From: Antennarius striatus | Lineage: Eukaryota; Chordata; Actinopteri; Lophiiformes; Antennariidae | Assembly (NCBI RefSeq): GCF_040054535.1 | Contig: NC_090783.1 | Span: forward strand, 1,571,501 to 1,635,500 | DNA: 64,000 nucleotides | Reading direction: 5' to 3' | Shown here: positions 47,771-60,009 of the stretch, one piece after another | How the letters are laid out: the number at the start of each line of letters is the position of its first letter | How positions within the stretch are numbered: position 1 is the stretch's first letter | Notes under the pieces: model-generated | Seen by the model: the letters and a program-made list of their open reading frames with translations, nothing else | What the model was told of the DNA's origin: nothing | The model's database searches: none | Translations under genes and position numbers: made by a program

Positions 47771-49552
47771 AGTAAGGGGGCGCCTTGCTTAAGAGCGCTT
47801 CAGCAGTTCTTGGTCTTCTTCTTCCCTTTCCTGTCCTATGGTGGTTGTTGTTATTTGGATAAAGCCCGCCAATTCATGTGCCTTCAACATTTTTATTTAA
47901 CAACTTTGATTAACGTAAAACAACCATTATATAAATTATATATACATTTACTACATATTTGTAAACAATCTATAACGCAACTTTAAACAAAAGAAAAGAG
48001 CCAAGAAAAAAGTCACATGCAAATAACAACAATGATAATGGCTTCAACACCAATGAAGGTATCAGTGCATATTGTCATTAATCCACGTCATAGATACTTT
48101 ATCTGAAGATATGTAGACTGAAATGTGTTTTACTTGTGCTAATGTGAAAATAAATGGGTCATCATACTCGGTGTATTGGACTGTTTAGTTCTCTCTCCTT
48201 CACTCTTTATTCTTTTAAAGTTTTTATTTGCCTTGAGATTACATCAGTTAAGTGGCACAATATAAATAAAATAGATTTCAATTGAATGGCATGCCAGTAT
48301 GGAATTATTTTAGATTTAGATAATATTTGTGTATTGGATTTGCTAAATGGAAATGCCTTCAAATTTACAAATTAATGTACAGAGAACAGCAATTTCCAGC
48401 TTTTTAAAATTTCACTCGCCTCTAACGCCTTGATTATTGCCCCCACATCTTCTCCAAGGTGATCAGCGAGACATCACAACTTCTCCAGTTTTCTCAACGG
48501 GAATTTCACTGTTATGAATATGACTACACTGCCAAAACGAGACAAAATTTAGTGAAGCAACGGGTAATCATTGCAATTTCTACTAAAATTGATTGTATCA
48601 TTGAACCTTTTTTTAAATATAGTTGTAATAATATGTTCCCTGCTGCATGAATGTCTGACGAAACAGCATCACCACGGCATAAAACGTCTGCGTGCATTAT
48701 GAACAGCAGCTATAAAGACAGTCGTTTTTAAAGTCATTGTTCATGTCAAATGAGCGCCCCCCCCCAACACACACACATACACACACACACACACACACAA
48801 GCCCCTTAACTGAACCAAAGTCCGACCGACTTCAATCAGTAGCATTAACAATCTAGCACACCCTGGTGGATAACTAATTTAGCCCAAATCTGTAACTATT
48901 TGAGTAAATAATAATTAGAATAAAGTAAATATAAAAGTAAAGCCAAAATCCTAAAAAGACCGGATGTTCATAGAGAACGACGTCAGTTCCGCTCTGTTTA
49001 CTAGACGTTCTTTAGTTGATAGTTACGTCTCCAATAAAATCAAGCTGACTTGCACTTATTAAAACTGATAGTATATTCTCAAAAATGTTGGTCAAAGACT
49101 TTTTATTACAAATATTTAATATTTAAATATCACAAATACCATTCAATCTGTGAGTCAAATATTAATTTATTCTAAATAAATAAACTTAATTTACTTTAGT
49201 TTACTTAATTTACAAATATTCCTGTTGGATTTCTAATTAATTTTCATTCCTGAGGCTGCAGACACCCCCCCCCCCCCACCAAGTTTTCTTTCAAAACAGC
49301 AGTGGGCGAGCGAGCCTACGGCTGACGGAGGAGAGAGAGAGATGTTTTGGTGTGAGCTACTGTGGTGTAATGGGGGGGGGGGGTGTCTGTGTTCGTTTGG
49401 TTGCTGGGTGATGGGGGGGTGGCATCTGTGACAGCTGCAGAGGCCACAGCTTTGTAACCCATTGCTGCTGGAGGAGGAGGATGTGTGTGTGTGGGGGGGG
49501 GGTATTGTGTGTCCATGTGTGAAGTTCAGTCCCACTGGCTGAGCTGTCTGAT
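47771..49552. other. Intergenic; no gene seen
   Basis: AT-rich with a (CA)n tract at about 48769-48800 and C-/G-runs near 48757, 49266, 49373 and 49492. A GCCTTGAG...ATAAATAAAATAGATTTCAA tail at 48230-48290 resembles the end of the dispersed repeat at 45.4 and 49.6 kb. Confidence 0.4.
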
Positions 49553-49745
49553 GCCCCGTCCCCATTGTATTTCTTTCCCACCCAACCCGTCAAGGAGGAT
49601 GGCGGCCCTCTGGAGTCTGGCTCCACCCTTCAGAGTTTGGGTCCTGCCCGGAGTTTCTTCCTCAATGAGGGAATTTTCCCCCCGGGGTTTCTGTCAAAGT
49701 ACTTTGAAATGTCTGCTAATGTGATTAACCGTTTTATAAATAAAA
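49553..49745 (+). mobile_element. Second copy of the GTTTCTTCCTCAATGAGGG repeat
   Basis: A longer copy than the one at 45.4 kb, in the same orientation. It runs into TGTGATTAACCGTTTTATAAATAAAAATTC at its 3' end. It shares the CCCACCCAACC.GTCAAGG segment and the core. Confidence 0.7.
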
Positions 49746-49870
49746 ATTCATTGATTGATTGGTTGGTTGGTTGATCGATTGATTTGTTGATTGATTGATT
49801 GATTGAACAGTTGATTGGTTGGTTGGTTGGTTTGTTGGGTAATTGATCGATCGATCAATCAATCGATCAG
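49746..49870. repeat. (GATT)n / (TTGG)n tetranucleotide repeat
   Basis: GATTGATTGG and GGTTGGTTGG units, ending in GATCGATCAATC. Confidence 0.9.
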
Positions 49871-49974
49871 CTTCTGGATATACAGGTACTCCTGAAAACC
49901 CAGAGACACGATTGCTCATTGATGCCTTTGCAGAAAGCAGGTTCTACTGCCTGCAGCCAGAACCTGCCAATGTG

Positions 49975-52799
49975 TGTGACGTGTGTGTGTGTATGTATGT
50001 GCGTGTGTGTGTGTGTGTGTGACGAGTGTGTGTGTGTGTGAGACGCAAACATACAAAGCCACACTGCCTGTCCGTAGGGGATCAGCTCCTGATGTTGATC
50101 ATGTCCAGAGAACAGTCTGCTGGTGTCTGACGCCCCCTGGTGGTCAGAATGACCCACTCACGCTAAACTGTGTTGATCCTGTATTGATACTGTATTGATC
50201 CTGTATGGATCCTATATTGATACTGCATTGATGGTGTTTTACTGAGTACTGACACCTGCTGGACATTAAAAATCCCTACAGGCGACCACGTTGATCGACT
50301 CGACTGACCGGAACAATGATATAATTTGAGTCACTGTATTTTATGTTGTATAATTTCGTATCTTCAGTAGATGTAGAGCCTCTACCGTCACTGACGTGAA
50401 GGCGCCAGATATATGATGGGTTCCATCTCGTGGGTCACATGTTGGTCTGAGGAGGGTGTGGGGGGTGTGGGGGTGTGATCAGCTGCAAGGGGCGTTTTTT
50501 TTTTTTAGATTCTGACCATCTGGCTGTAATTATGTGACGCTCTGCTTCAGTCGGGCCCCAGCAGCACATCAACCAACAGCTGCCTGGAAGCAGCAGGACG
50601 GAGGGTAGCGGCCCCCCGCTGCAGGACTTGATCTTATATGTATAATAGTTGAAGGGGGGTGGGGGGTTACTGGAAGGTGAAGTTCTCTGCTGAAGGAGAA
50701 CTCCTTGTTTGCCTGAACTTGTCTGACCGGTTTAACTTTCGTCGTCCGCCGGCACACCTCCCGACGTCAGCAGGAGCCGCTGGCAGGAATCCGATTTCTT
50801 TAACGCCAGCAGAAAGCCAGAATGGCTCCGGGTCGTGAATATATGGAACCATGTGGGTCAAGCTCCGAATAAAATGTCCCTTTATGAGAAAGAAAAAAGT
50901 CATTCTGACTTTATTTTTAGCCCCAATAACTCAACCTGTCAGGACTCGATACCCTGTCATGAAGTTTCCAGTGGGGCACCATGGCAACGATAAACAAGTA
51001 AATAAATATTGTTGGGAGACGCTGAGAGGGCCTGACTGCTAACGTCACATTTCACTAAGTCTGAGGCGCTTTCATGTTTGAACCTCAACCAGTTTGGCTT
51101 TTTTTTTAAATCGTCGGTGGTAAATTTAAAGAAAAACGGGCCGAGTTTGGACCCCAGAGGTACACCGCACATCCAACCGACTGACGGAGAAGAATTAGAC
51201 GTCATCCAGATGTAAAAACCCGGCCTTCGTGAATATATTCGAATAGAAAAACCATCTTTGGTGGACAGAAAGCTGCTCAGATTGATGGAATTCCTTCCCT
51301 GTGAGCCGACAGTGAACTCCGGCGCTGCTTGCATGCGGCTGAGATGTTGGGGCGAGTGCTTCTCGTTCTCCACATAGTTGTGGTCGGTTTACTCAGCAGG
51401 AGGGGCCAGGGAACAGACGGATGAACAGTCGGATGCTCCCAAAACCTGCATCAGACCGACAGCGACGGACGGACCGACACATCGGACCACTGCTCGTACC
51501 TCCTCCGTCACGTGACCTCGACACCAAGACGCGACTTCATGAACAAATATCTGCAGGTTCACAAAAATAAAAGCAGGCTGCAGTTTATGACTTTTATTTC
51601 GGTCTAATCCAGAGGGAATATTCAGAATTGATATATTAATCAATTTTCCACATCAAACAGTTGCTTGTAATTAAAACTGATTCCATTGGCTGAAAAATTA
51701 AAGGATCAGTTCACCCAGTAATGAAAGTACAGTCATGGGACGCAGCAGAGTACTTTTATTTTGGTAATAAATAGCAGCAGTGGGCTAAATCCCAGAATCA
51801 CCAGGATATGATTGAATGCCTGCAGAGAAATCCCAGTTTGGATCACCAGAGAACAACGTTCCAAACAGAAAATAGTTTGGTTCCAGACGGAACCGCCTGA
51901 TTGGAGTTTTATTTTGGAGGGTGATGCATGAAATTATCACTGAATGGAAGCCTCAGTGGCTGCACATCTTCTTAGGTCTCTCCAAGAAGGTTCAAAGTCT
52001 ATGATTCTGCTGCCTTGTCCAATTAAAAGCATCACATTCAGAGGAAGTCAAAAGAGCAGCTGGCCTTCAAAATAACAGCTTCTTTGTGTAGATCTGCCAG
52101 TTAACACATTTAATCTCTGCATTTACAGTCTAAAATTAAGTCAATATCATGTGAAGCACAAACATTCGCTGCCATCCAGACGTTTTCCTCCAGACTGACC
52201 TCCTGCGGTCCAGAACTGCCCTTTATTCAAAAGTTGGGATGCATTACGAGGTCCAGAAATATTAAACCTGTGGAGAAACTGAAGAAGATGATGGCCATAA
52301 TTCACTTTTACACTTGACAAGTTGGTTTTATCGCTGATGATGATGTAAACAGTGGTAAACACAAACATGTCCTACGTACACCTTAAATTTATAACTTTTG
52401 AGTTTTTATTTACAAAAAACACAACAAAGTTCATTAATTTTTAACATAACATGTTATTAATTTGTACTGTTTTAGTGACATTTAGTTTAGCTGCAAATCA
52501 TTGATTTTATTTTTAATCCAAATTTTATATAATTCCCAACTTTTTTTAGTTGGATTTAAATTTAACAATTCGCATTTATTAAAATTATTGTTTCATTTTA
52601 ATTCAGATTCAACAATAAATCTGATAATACCATTAATAAACCTCTGCTTGTTCAAAGCTGTAAACACCGCCTCGGTTTAACTACACCGGAAATGACTTTT
52701 ATTTTGAATCCACGTACCGGAAGTGATGTGTGGCTGTTCTCGCCGCATTGATCCCGCCTCAGTGATATATCTCCCCCTCCGCCTCGTTCCCCTCCGTCG
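49975..52799. other. Intergenic; no gene seen
   Basis: GT patches at 49980-50042 and a short GATCCTGTATT tandem at 50175-50235. No SLC1A4-like or CEP68-like coding sequence is visible. From 52690 CpG density rises into the SERTAD2 promoter. Confidence 0.45.
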
Positions 52800-53014
52800 C
52801 TGCTCTTCGCCATTGTGAGCGGAGCTCGGCGGGTGTGGAACCGGACGGAGCCGCCGGGACGATGGCGGAGTAGGAACCGACGACCGAACGGACTGACGGT
52901 TCTCCTCCTCCGGGCTCTGCTGCTGCTGCTGCCCGACCGACCGCCGCTCCGCTCCCGGCCTCCCGGACTAGTCCCCCCGGCGGAGGGCAGCCTGGACGGG
53001 ACTCGCTACATGTG
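52800..53014 (+). promoter_or_regulatory. sertad2: SERTAD2 non-coding exon 1 and CpG-rich promoter
   Basis: A CpG-rich block with CGCCATTGTGAG and GGCGG motifs and a strong GTGAGT donor at 53015. In vertebrates SERTAD2 has a non-coding first exon and one coding exon, which fits the acceptor at 55934. The transcription start is not precisely visible. Confidence 0.7.
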
Positions 53015-54732
53015 GTGAGTGACCCGCCGGCGCCGAGCGACACCTCGAGCGCAGCCGGACTTCACGCCTCCTCCCCGGGCAGCCGCGAGTCCGGAGAGCC
53101 GATGAGGGGGGGGGGCAACAAAGGGAGCCGCTGCGGGTTGTTTACCGGGTTGTTTACTATCGATCCTCTCCTGAACTTATTGAGTGATTTGTGATTAAAA
53201 ACGGAGCTTTTAATTCTCCCCGGTCATGCGTGGAGGCTCTGACCGGGGGGCGAGTCCCTGGTGGCGGGGGGCAGGTGGCGGCAGCAGCCGGTGGCCTGAG
53301 GGGGGGTTTCAGGAGCGTCTGGAAACCAGCTGCTCCTCTGACAGCTTTGTACTGGTTTCACTGGGACACCAGTGATTTACACCCCCCCCCTTGGAATCGA
53401 ACGTAACACGTGACGTCACTGTGCTGTAACGTCATGGACTAGAGGTGAGGTGAAGGGGTCAGAGGTCATCCGGTGTCGACGCTCCTCCATATGCAGAGAT
53501 GCTCCGATCTGCTGCGTGCAGGCGAAATCCTTCATGACATCACCCGTTTCCCATGATCCTCTGTGCGCGTGGAACGACCAATCAGGTGATTGCGTTTTCG
53601 CCGTTTCAACTATTGATTCGTATCGGTATCGGTTGATTATCTGCTCCGTTATTGATCGTTTGTGTGTTTATAAAGTGATAAATGCGCCTCTGGTTTTGTG
53701 AAAACTCAACTTTGAGCAGCAGCGTTTGGTGTTCGTTCCGTTTGACGACGATCAAAAGTGACTTTTGGACTTTTTTCCACTTTTTTAAAGCTTAAATCAA
53801 TAAAAGCTCCAAACACGGATCTGCAGCGGGGACAGGAAGTCGCCGTTCACGCTGCTTTCGGTGACACGGATTTGGTAGCGGAGGGGCTCAAAGGTCAACG
53901 TGCCCTGTTTCCTTTTCAGTCGAGGTTTGAAGGGAAGAATGTGGCGGAACAGGCAGCGTCCCAGAAGCCCCAGCGGCGGCGGCGGACAGGCGTTCACTCT
54001 GCTCTCAGCACAATCAGGACTTTGTGTTACGTAAGGCTCCGGCGTCGGACTCACAAACGCAGCGTGAAGCCAGGAACGATGAAGAGCAGATGTGTTTCTG
54101 ATGATGAAGCCCCTCCCACCAGCGGCGTGCTTCCTGTTGGAATGACGCCTCGTCTGGAAGTGGGCGGTGCTAAATAATAATCGGAATAATCGGGTCCAGA
54201 TGACGTCATCGACCCGTTAGGAAGTCGCTTTAGGTCACCGCGATTGGCTGAAGTAGCCGTCGCGTGCGAGGATGTCATTGTGACCCCTGAGGTGACCCCG
54301 ACCCGGAATCATGTGTGAGGGTAGCCGAGGTCACATGGTCATCAGCTCAGCTGCTCATTGGTCTGTGGGGGTCATGTGATCACAGGTTTCCTTCTGTTTG
54401 TTTACGCCGACGCTGCCACAAAAGCACCAACACAGCCGAAGGACACCGATTGGACGAAAAGAGCAAGTGGGCGTGTCCAAAAGTCAGCTGGGAAAGTAGT
54501 GAAAATGTGTTTTTACTCGCGACTCGTTCGGGTTCTGTGGAGATACTCCGGTTCAGTATGAACACACCGGTTCACCCCCCCACCCCATGTTGCCCCACCC
54601 CACCCCCCATGCAAAGACATTTTCATTGCGTTTTCTTTGAGTTAGCCGCTAACTGCTACCACCTGTCCGACCTCCCAGTCGCTCTAATTCCTTTGCGACT
54701 GGGAGGCGGAGCAAAACTTACCCCTCCCCCCT

Positions 54733-54790
<58 letters not shown>

Positions 54791-54857
54791 TCAGAACATT
54801 TAAACTGAACGTTGACTTCAGCAGGCAGCATGAAAAACTGAGTCAGGTTAAAGGTAT

Positions 54858-54895
<38 letters not shown>

Positions 54896-55192
54896 TTAGT
54901 GACAGATCGCAAATACTTCAAACAAATGCGGCGACTTTGAAACTATCTTTGGACGTTTGCTTCATCAGACTCACGGGGGTGCAGAGGGTATGGGGTGGGG
55001 GGGGGTTGTTCTCCAGATTCTAGAAGTTTTGATTTTTAAATACTGACATTTTATTTTATAAACCAGAAGTTTAAAAAAAAATCTTGACCCCCCTCCCCCC
55101 TCCGCTCGTCTGGGTGTCGGAGCAGATGGCCCCTCTGAGGGGCCCCGCATGGGAAGAGGGGGGGAGGGTTGGGGCATAATCACGTATAAGGA

Positions 55193-55245
<53 letters not shown>

Positions 55246-55641
55246 GGGGGTTATGGAGGGGTCACAGGTTCAGATCCCACCAACACCATCAGCAGCTGCT
55301 GCAGGCCACGCCCCCAGGCAGCTGCTTCATGAAATTCAAAGAAAAAATGAAAAGAAAATGTGTTCATTTCATCGACAGCTTTAAACCAAATGTTTAAAAT
55401 TATTTTAAAATTATTATTTAATTAGGATCTAAAAGATTTTCTGACCTTTTTTTTTAAACTGAGTTTATGCTGCTGTTGGGGGAAAAAAAGTACGCCGTTG
55501 TCATGGAAACACATCCCAGACCAGGTCCCGATAAAAGTTTAAAAATAAATAGAATTGTTTAATTAAATGTTAATAAAATAAAAATCATATTAAAAAAATT
55601 GTGTGTGTGTGTGTATGTAGGTGTGTGTGTGTGTGTGTATG

Positions 55642-55672
<31 letters not shown>

Positions 55673-55934
55673 AGGTGTGTGTGTGTGTCTTTGTTTTGTT
55701 GTGGGGGGCGTCAGATGGCGTGAACCCCCCCCCCTGGTCAGCTGACCTGGGGGCGGATCAGCTGACGGTTGATGCACCAACATTTCTCCAGGCTCCCAGG
55801 AATCATGTGACTCCGCCCAGTCAGCAGGCGTGTCATCAGTCATGTGACCCGTTGTTTCTTCCTTATAAATCTGGCTGTTTGTTGTGTAAACAAACAAACA
55901 AACAAACAAACAGACCCGTTCCTGTCCTCCACAG
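53015..55934 (+). other. SERTAD2 intron 1
   Basis: GT-AG intron of about 2.9 kb. CA microsatellites at 54735-54788 and 54858-54892, GT at 55196-55243 and 55601-55690 (with TATGTAGGT interruptions), and an (AAAC)n patch at 55889-55911 just before the acceptor. No other gene is supported inside it. Confidence 0.65.
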
Positions 55935-55938
55935 ATTC

Positions 55939-56805
55939 ATGTCGGGTGTCGGGGTGAAGAGGAAGCTGGAGGCGGGTGAGGACGGTCCGGAGGGCGGGGG
56001 GCGTCCCCTGGGGGGGCAGCGCCAGGCCGTCCTGAGGATGTCGCTGATGAAGCTCTACGGCCCCCGCATCGGCGGTGGCGGCGCCCCCCCGGGCCTCCGG
56101 CGCCGCGTCCTCATCAACAACATCATCCGCCGTATCCACGACGACTACCGGCGGGAACGGGGCGTCAGCTTCTTCTCCGCCGCACCGCAAGCCCCGCCCC
56201 CCCCGGCCCCCTTTGGCGTCTTGACGGCGCTGGACTCCCCCTGCCTCACCCCCGCCTCGCTGCTGGAGGAGGACCTGCCCGTGTTCTTCACGCTGCCGCC
56301 CTCCCCCACCTCCTCCAATCAGCACCTCCTGCACCTGAGGCCGCCGCCCCCACCCTCGCCCCCGCCGCCGCCCCCCGGGGACAACTTCTCCTCCGCCCTG
56401 GAGGAGATCGAGGAGCTCGGACCTTCGTCTTCCTCGCCGGCTCCGCCCCTTCCTCCTCCCCCTCGGCTCCTATTCGACGTCGTGATGAAGGAGGAGGGGC
56501 GGAGCTTCCAGGAGGCGGAGAGCCGATTGGAGAGACCGACTCCGCCCCCTATCGCTCCGCCCTCTTCCTCCTTCCTGACGGACTTCACGCTGGACGACGT
56601 TCTCTTCACGGACATCGACACCTCCATGTACGACCTCGCGCCCTGCCCGCCCCCGTCGGGAGCCCCGCCTACCAAAGGGACGCCGGTCGCCGTGGCGGAC
56701 GGACCGGTCCGGTATGGCCCGGCGGGGGCCGGGGCTCAGAGCCCCCCCTTTAAGATGGACCTGGCCGAGCTGGACCACATCATGGAGGTGCTGGTGGGGA
56801 GCTGA
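55939..56805 (+). CDS. sertad2: SERTA domain-containing protein 2 (TRIP-Br2), 288 aa
   Basis: A transcriptional co-regulator of E2F-dependent and metabolic genes. A single coding exon starts four bases after a CTCCACAG acceptor. The SERTA domain is at about 28-74: RQAVLRMSLMKLYGPR, then RRRVLINNIIRRIHDDYRRE. CLTPASLLEEDLPVFF, SSALEEIEELGP, FLTDFTLDDVLFTDIDTSMYDL and the terminal MDLAELDHIMEVLVGS all match the human protein. Human SERTAD2 is 314 aa. Here the linkers are unusually Pro-rich (PPPPPSPPPPPP near 137-150) and GC-rich, which probably explains the length difference. The neighbours AFTPH and RAB1A support SERTAD2 over SERTAD1/3. Confidence 0.95.
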   Translation: MSGVGVKRKLEAGEDGPEGGGRPLGGQRQAVLRMSLMKLYGPRIGGGGAPPGLRRRVLINNIIRRIHDDYRRERGVSFFSAAPQAPPPPAPFGVLTALDSPCLTPASLLEEDLPVFFTLPPSPTSSNQHLLHLRPPPPPSPPPPPPGDNFSSALEEIEELGPSSSSPAPPLPPPPRLLFDVVMKEEGRSFQEAESRLERPTPPPIAPPSSSFLTDFTLDDVLFTDIDTSMYDLAPCPPPSGAPPTKGTPVAVADGPVRYGPAGAGAQSPPFKMDLAELDHIMEVLVGS

Positions 56806-58232
56806 GGGGAGGAGCTTCGTCGCCACGGTGACGACGACTCTTTCACACTGGCCTTAATCCGGACGCCGTTACGACGCCGTTTTATTTTTACTTATTTATT
56901 TATCATCAAGGAAGGAACTGGTTTCACTTCACATGCAGACAGTAACTTTACTCGTGGAAGTAATGGGATTACTCTGGATGCACCAGAAGCACAAACACAA
57001 GCCGGGTCCCGTTTTCTACCGCCGTCCAGGAATTGTAAGAAGAATTCTGTCCAGACTTCTGTTTCCGTCTGCATGTTTGCTTGTTTTGTTTGTATTTTTT
57101 ACTTTGCAAAAAAGACATTTCAGAAGCATTTATTTAAAAAAAAAACAACAACACGTCAGTGCCTTCAACGCCTCCGCCGTCAACACTTTAAATTTCTTAT
57201 TTCAAATGAAATTTTAATCTGTGGAGGAATAACAGACGTCTGGAGCCTGTTGCCGGGCGGAAATCACCTGACAGCTTTAGCAGCATAATGGAGCCAAAAT
57301 CTCATTGGTTGAGTCAAACCTCCAATCAGATTAAAGAATTATCGTCAACTAAAATTACTGAATTTCCTTCGGGATTAATTAAGTATATATCTAAAATGAG
57401 AGGATTATTTTTAGATTAGCTAAAATGGAAATATAGAATAGTGAACTCAATTGTTAATAATGATAAAATCCCTTTAGTTTTTAATGTTACTAGCATTAGC
57501 ATTTTAGATAGCTAGCTTACTGTTTCTTGTGGAAATCACAACAGGAAGTTGATGTCAGGACGTCACTGAAGCCCCGCCCACATGATATTTTCCTACATTC
57601 TGCTGTTTGTTGTTCGTCTGCTGGCAGCTTCACGTCCTTTTTAAGAAAAATGAAAGGATGATTTTGACCGGGTTAAATGTTTTTTTATGTTCCATCTGTT
57701 TAAACTCTGGTTATCAGTTTAGCTTTAATCAGATTAAAGAAGTCTTTTTCTGTTAATTTTTAACTCAACCAATGAAATTTTGCTGTAAAATATTCAACTT
57801 CAAATGGAAGAAAACTAAATTAAAGCAGTAATTTGCAGTAATGGAGGGACTTGATTTCAAACTACAGGTAAACATATCAAAACAGAAGCTCGTTTGTTCA
57901 TTTATTGTCTCTAAACTCTTTATGCAAATATTGGACATTAATAATTTCATGTAGAGGAAATAAATTTTTTTAAGGACAGAATCTTAAGACCACAGAGAAG
58001 TTTGGTGGAAATCTTTGAGTTTTATAGCTTTTCTTCAGTGATGCTAATGCTAACGCCTTAGCTGCTCCCTGGCTCTGATGCATGTGAACTTTTTTTAGTG
58101 GCTAAAATCAGCCTTTTTTTAAATTTGAACTTATTTTTTACCAAAAAGCTTCATTTCTATCTGCTTGTATCTGATAACAGGAGCGTAAATTCCATGTCGG
58201 GTGAACGCGAGTAATTTGTTACATCAAATAAA
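56806..58232 (+). other. Probable SERTAD2 3' UTR
   Basis: No other gene is visible. An AATAAA lies at 58227-58232. Long 3' UTRs are typical of this gene in mammals. The actual end was not determined. Confidence 0.4.
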
Positions 58233-59873
58233 AGTGATGACAAATAACGAAGTTTGGGTGTTAAAAGGGTGAAGGGTGACTCAAAAGCATTGTGGGTAAA
58301 GATTTGTAATAAGACGTCAAAATTTGATCAATGAAACTACTATTTCCTTTTCAGTTTGAGTCAGAGTTGAACGTCTCCAGTGTTCAAAATGTGAATGTCG
58401 CCACCTGTTGGATTCTTGACGTAACTGCAGGTCCTTACATCATTTTATCTGAGGCAACATTGAAGACATCACAACTTCAGGTCGATGAATTACTTGAAAA
58501 CTTTTCATATTTAATTCTGCAGACGCTCAAAGAAACAGACGGCAGCGGAGAAGATAACTATTTTAATTTCTTGTGTACACTAAAAGTAAAATTTACACAC
58601 TTATAGTCTCAAAAAGAACCTGGGCATGCACGATAACCTTTTGACAGGCTCTTCAAGTGATTCAGCTTTTTTCCATAGGAATTTTCCCATACATTTTACA
58701 GTCTTTAGTTTAACTGTACACAGTCTAAAGCCACAGTGAACTGTGATTACATCCATTTCATCTTTACAATGTGCAAAAATCCTCCTGGGAGATGGTGCCG
58801 ACAGTAGTATGAGCAAAAAACGAAACCAACATGAGCAAATAAGAGCTGCAACAACAAAAAGCACTTCATATCAGGAACAGTGCACAAAAAAAAAACAGAA
58901 AACCAACACATGGAAGCAGAAATTGGTCCCTTAATTCCCTTCTGATGCGAGTCGGTCTTCACTGCTGAGAAACGTTCCAGATTTAGTGGTTTGTAACGAC
59001 AGATGTCCCGTTTTTAGCGACGAAAAACAACAAAACGGACATGAACACGGAAGGAAGGAAACGTTTCATCCGTCGTCTGTAAAATGTTAAAAACATCCGA
59101 GAGACGAACGAGGAAGTGACGACTCGGGTGTTTATTTCCTGCTAAAAACGCGTGACGGTTCTCTAAAGATCGCCAGAGGAGCCAGATAAAAACATCACGA
59201 TCAAAGTTTGGTCGAATTCCCGTCATGCATCTGCAAAACCAACATCGTTTCCACAGCAACAATTCCAAGTCTAGCCTTCAGTTTCTATTTACGCCTCTAC
59301 AAAACGACGAAACGCATCCCTGGTTCGCGATAAAAAGAAAACCGCAAGTTCTTTGTTAAGTTTTAGCAGGAAATGAACTTCATAGACGTCCAAACCAAAA
59401 AAAGGACAGTAAACGAGTCGTCATGGAGACGAGGGATGGACTGGAACAGCGGTGGTTGAATCTGATAAAAGCGACGACAAACAAAAACTCAAATCAGGTA
59501 AAAATCAGGTAAAAAACAGGAAACATTCAGCGGGATTTTGCAGGCAGTGTGGTTTCAAGTCGATAGATATTTTATATACGTATATAAATGTACTTTAATG
59601 TCAGACATGAATTCCACTTCAGTTTGACTCAGTGTTTCCTGGGGACGCGAACACCCCTCCCCCTCCGACGCCAAAACCCCTCAAAATGATTAAAAAGAAA
59701 ATAAGGTTTGAATCCCTGATATATACACGATTCTCACGCCTACACCTCCCTCTATAAATTAATCTATAAATTAATCCTCCTATTCGGTTAAAAAAAAAAA
59801 AAGCGGGTCGCCGGGGGGGGGAGGCAACGCTCCGCCTCCACATCTGAGCCGTTTCCTGTTTGTGATAAATGCT
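58233..59873. other. Region between converging SERTAD2 and AFTPH; no gene seen
   Basis: AT-rich with no supported coding region. It may contain alternative 3' ends of either neighbour. Confidence 0.4.
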
Positions 59874-59879
59874 TTTATT
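59874..59879 (-). terminator. AFTPH polyadenylation signal candidate
   Basis: TTTATT on the plus strand (AATAAA on the minus strand), about 130 bases past the AFTPH stop codon. Confidence 0.45.
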
Positions 59880-60009
59880 TTGGTAAAAATTTGAAACAAG
59901 CGCAAAATATTTTTAAACTTAAAAATGAGTGGAATGACGACTTCATTTAAAAAAAAAACAGTGTCACTCAGCAGTGGGCGGGGCGATGACGGCATGTGGG
60001 GGCGGGGCT

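Noticed and set aside
55840-56826. Minus-strand frames opposite SERTAD2
   Set aside because: Antisense shadows of the GC-rich coding exon; Arg/Gly-rich composition mirrors the proline codons.
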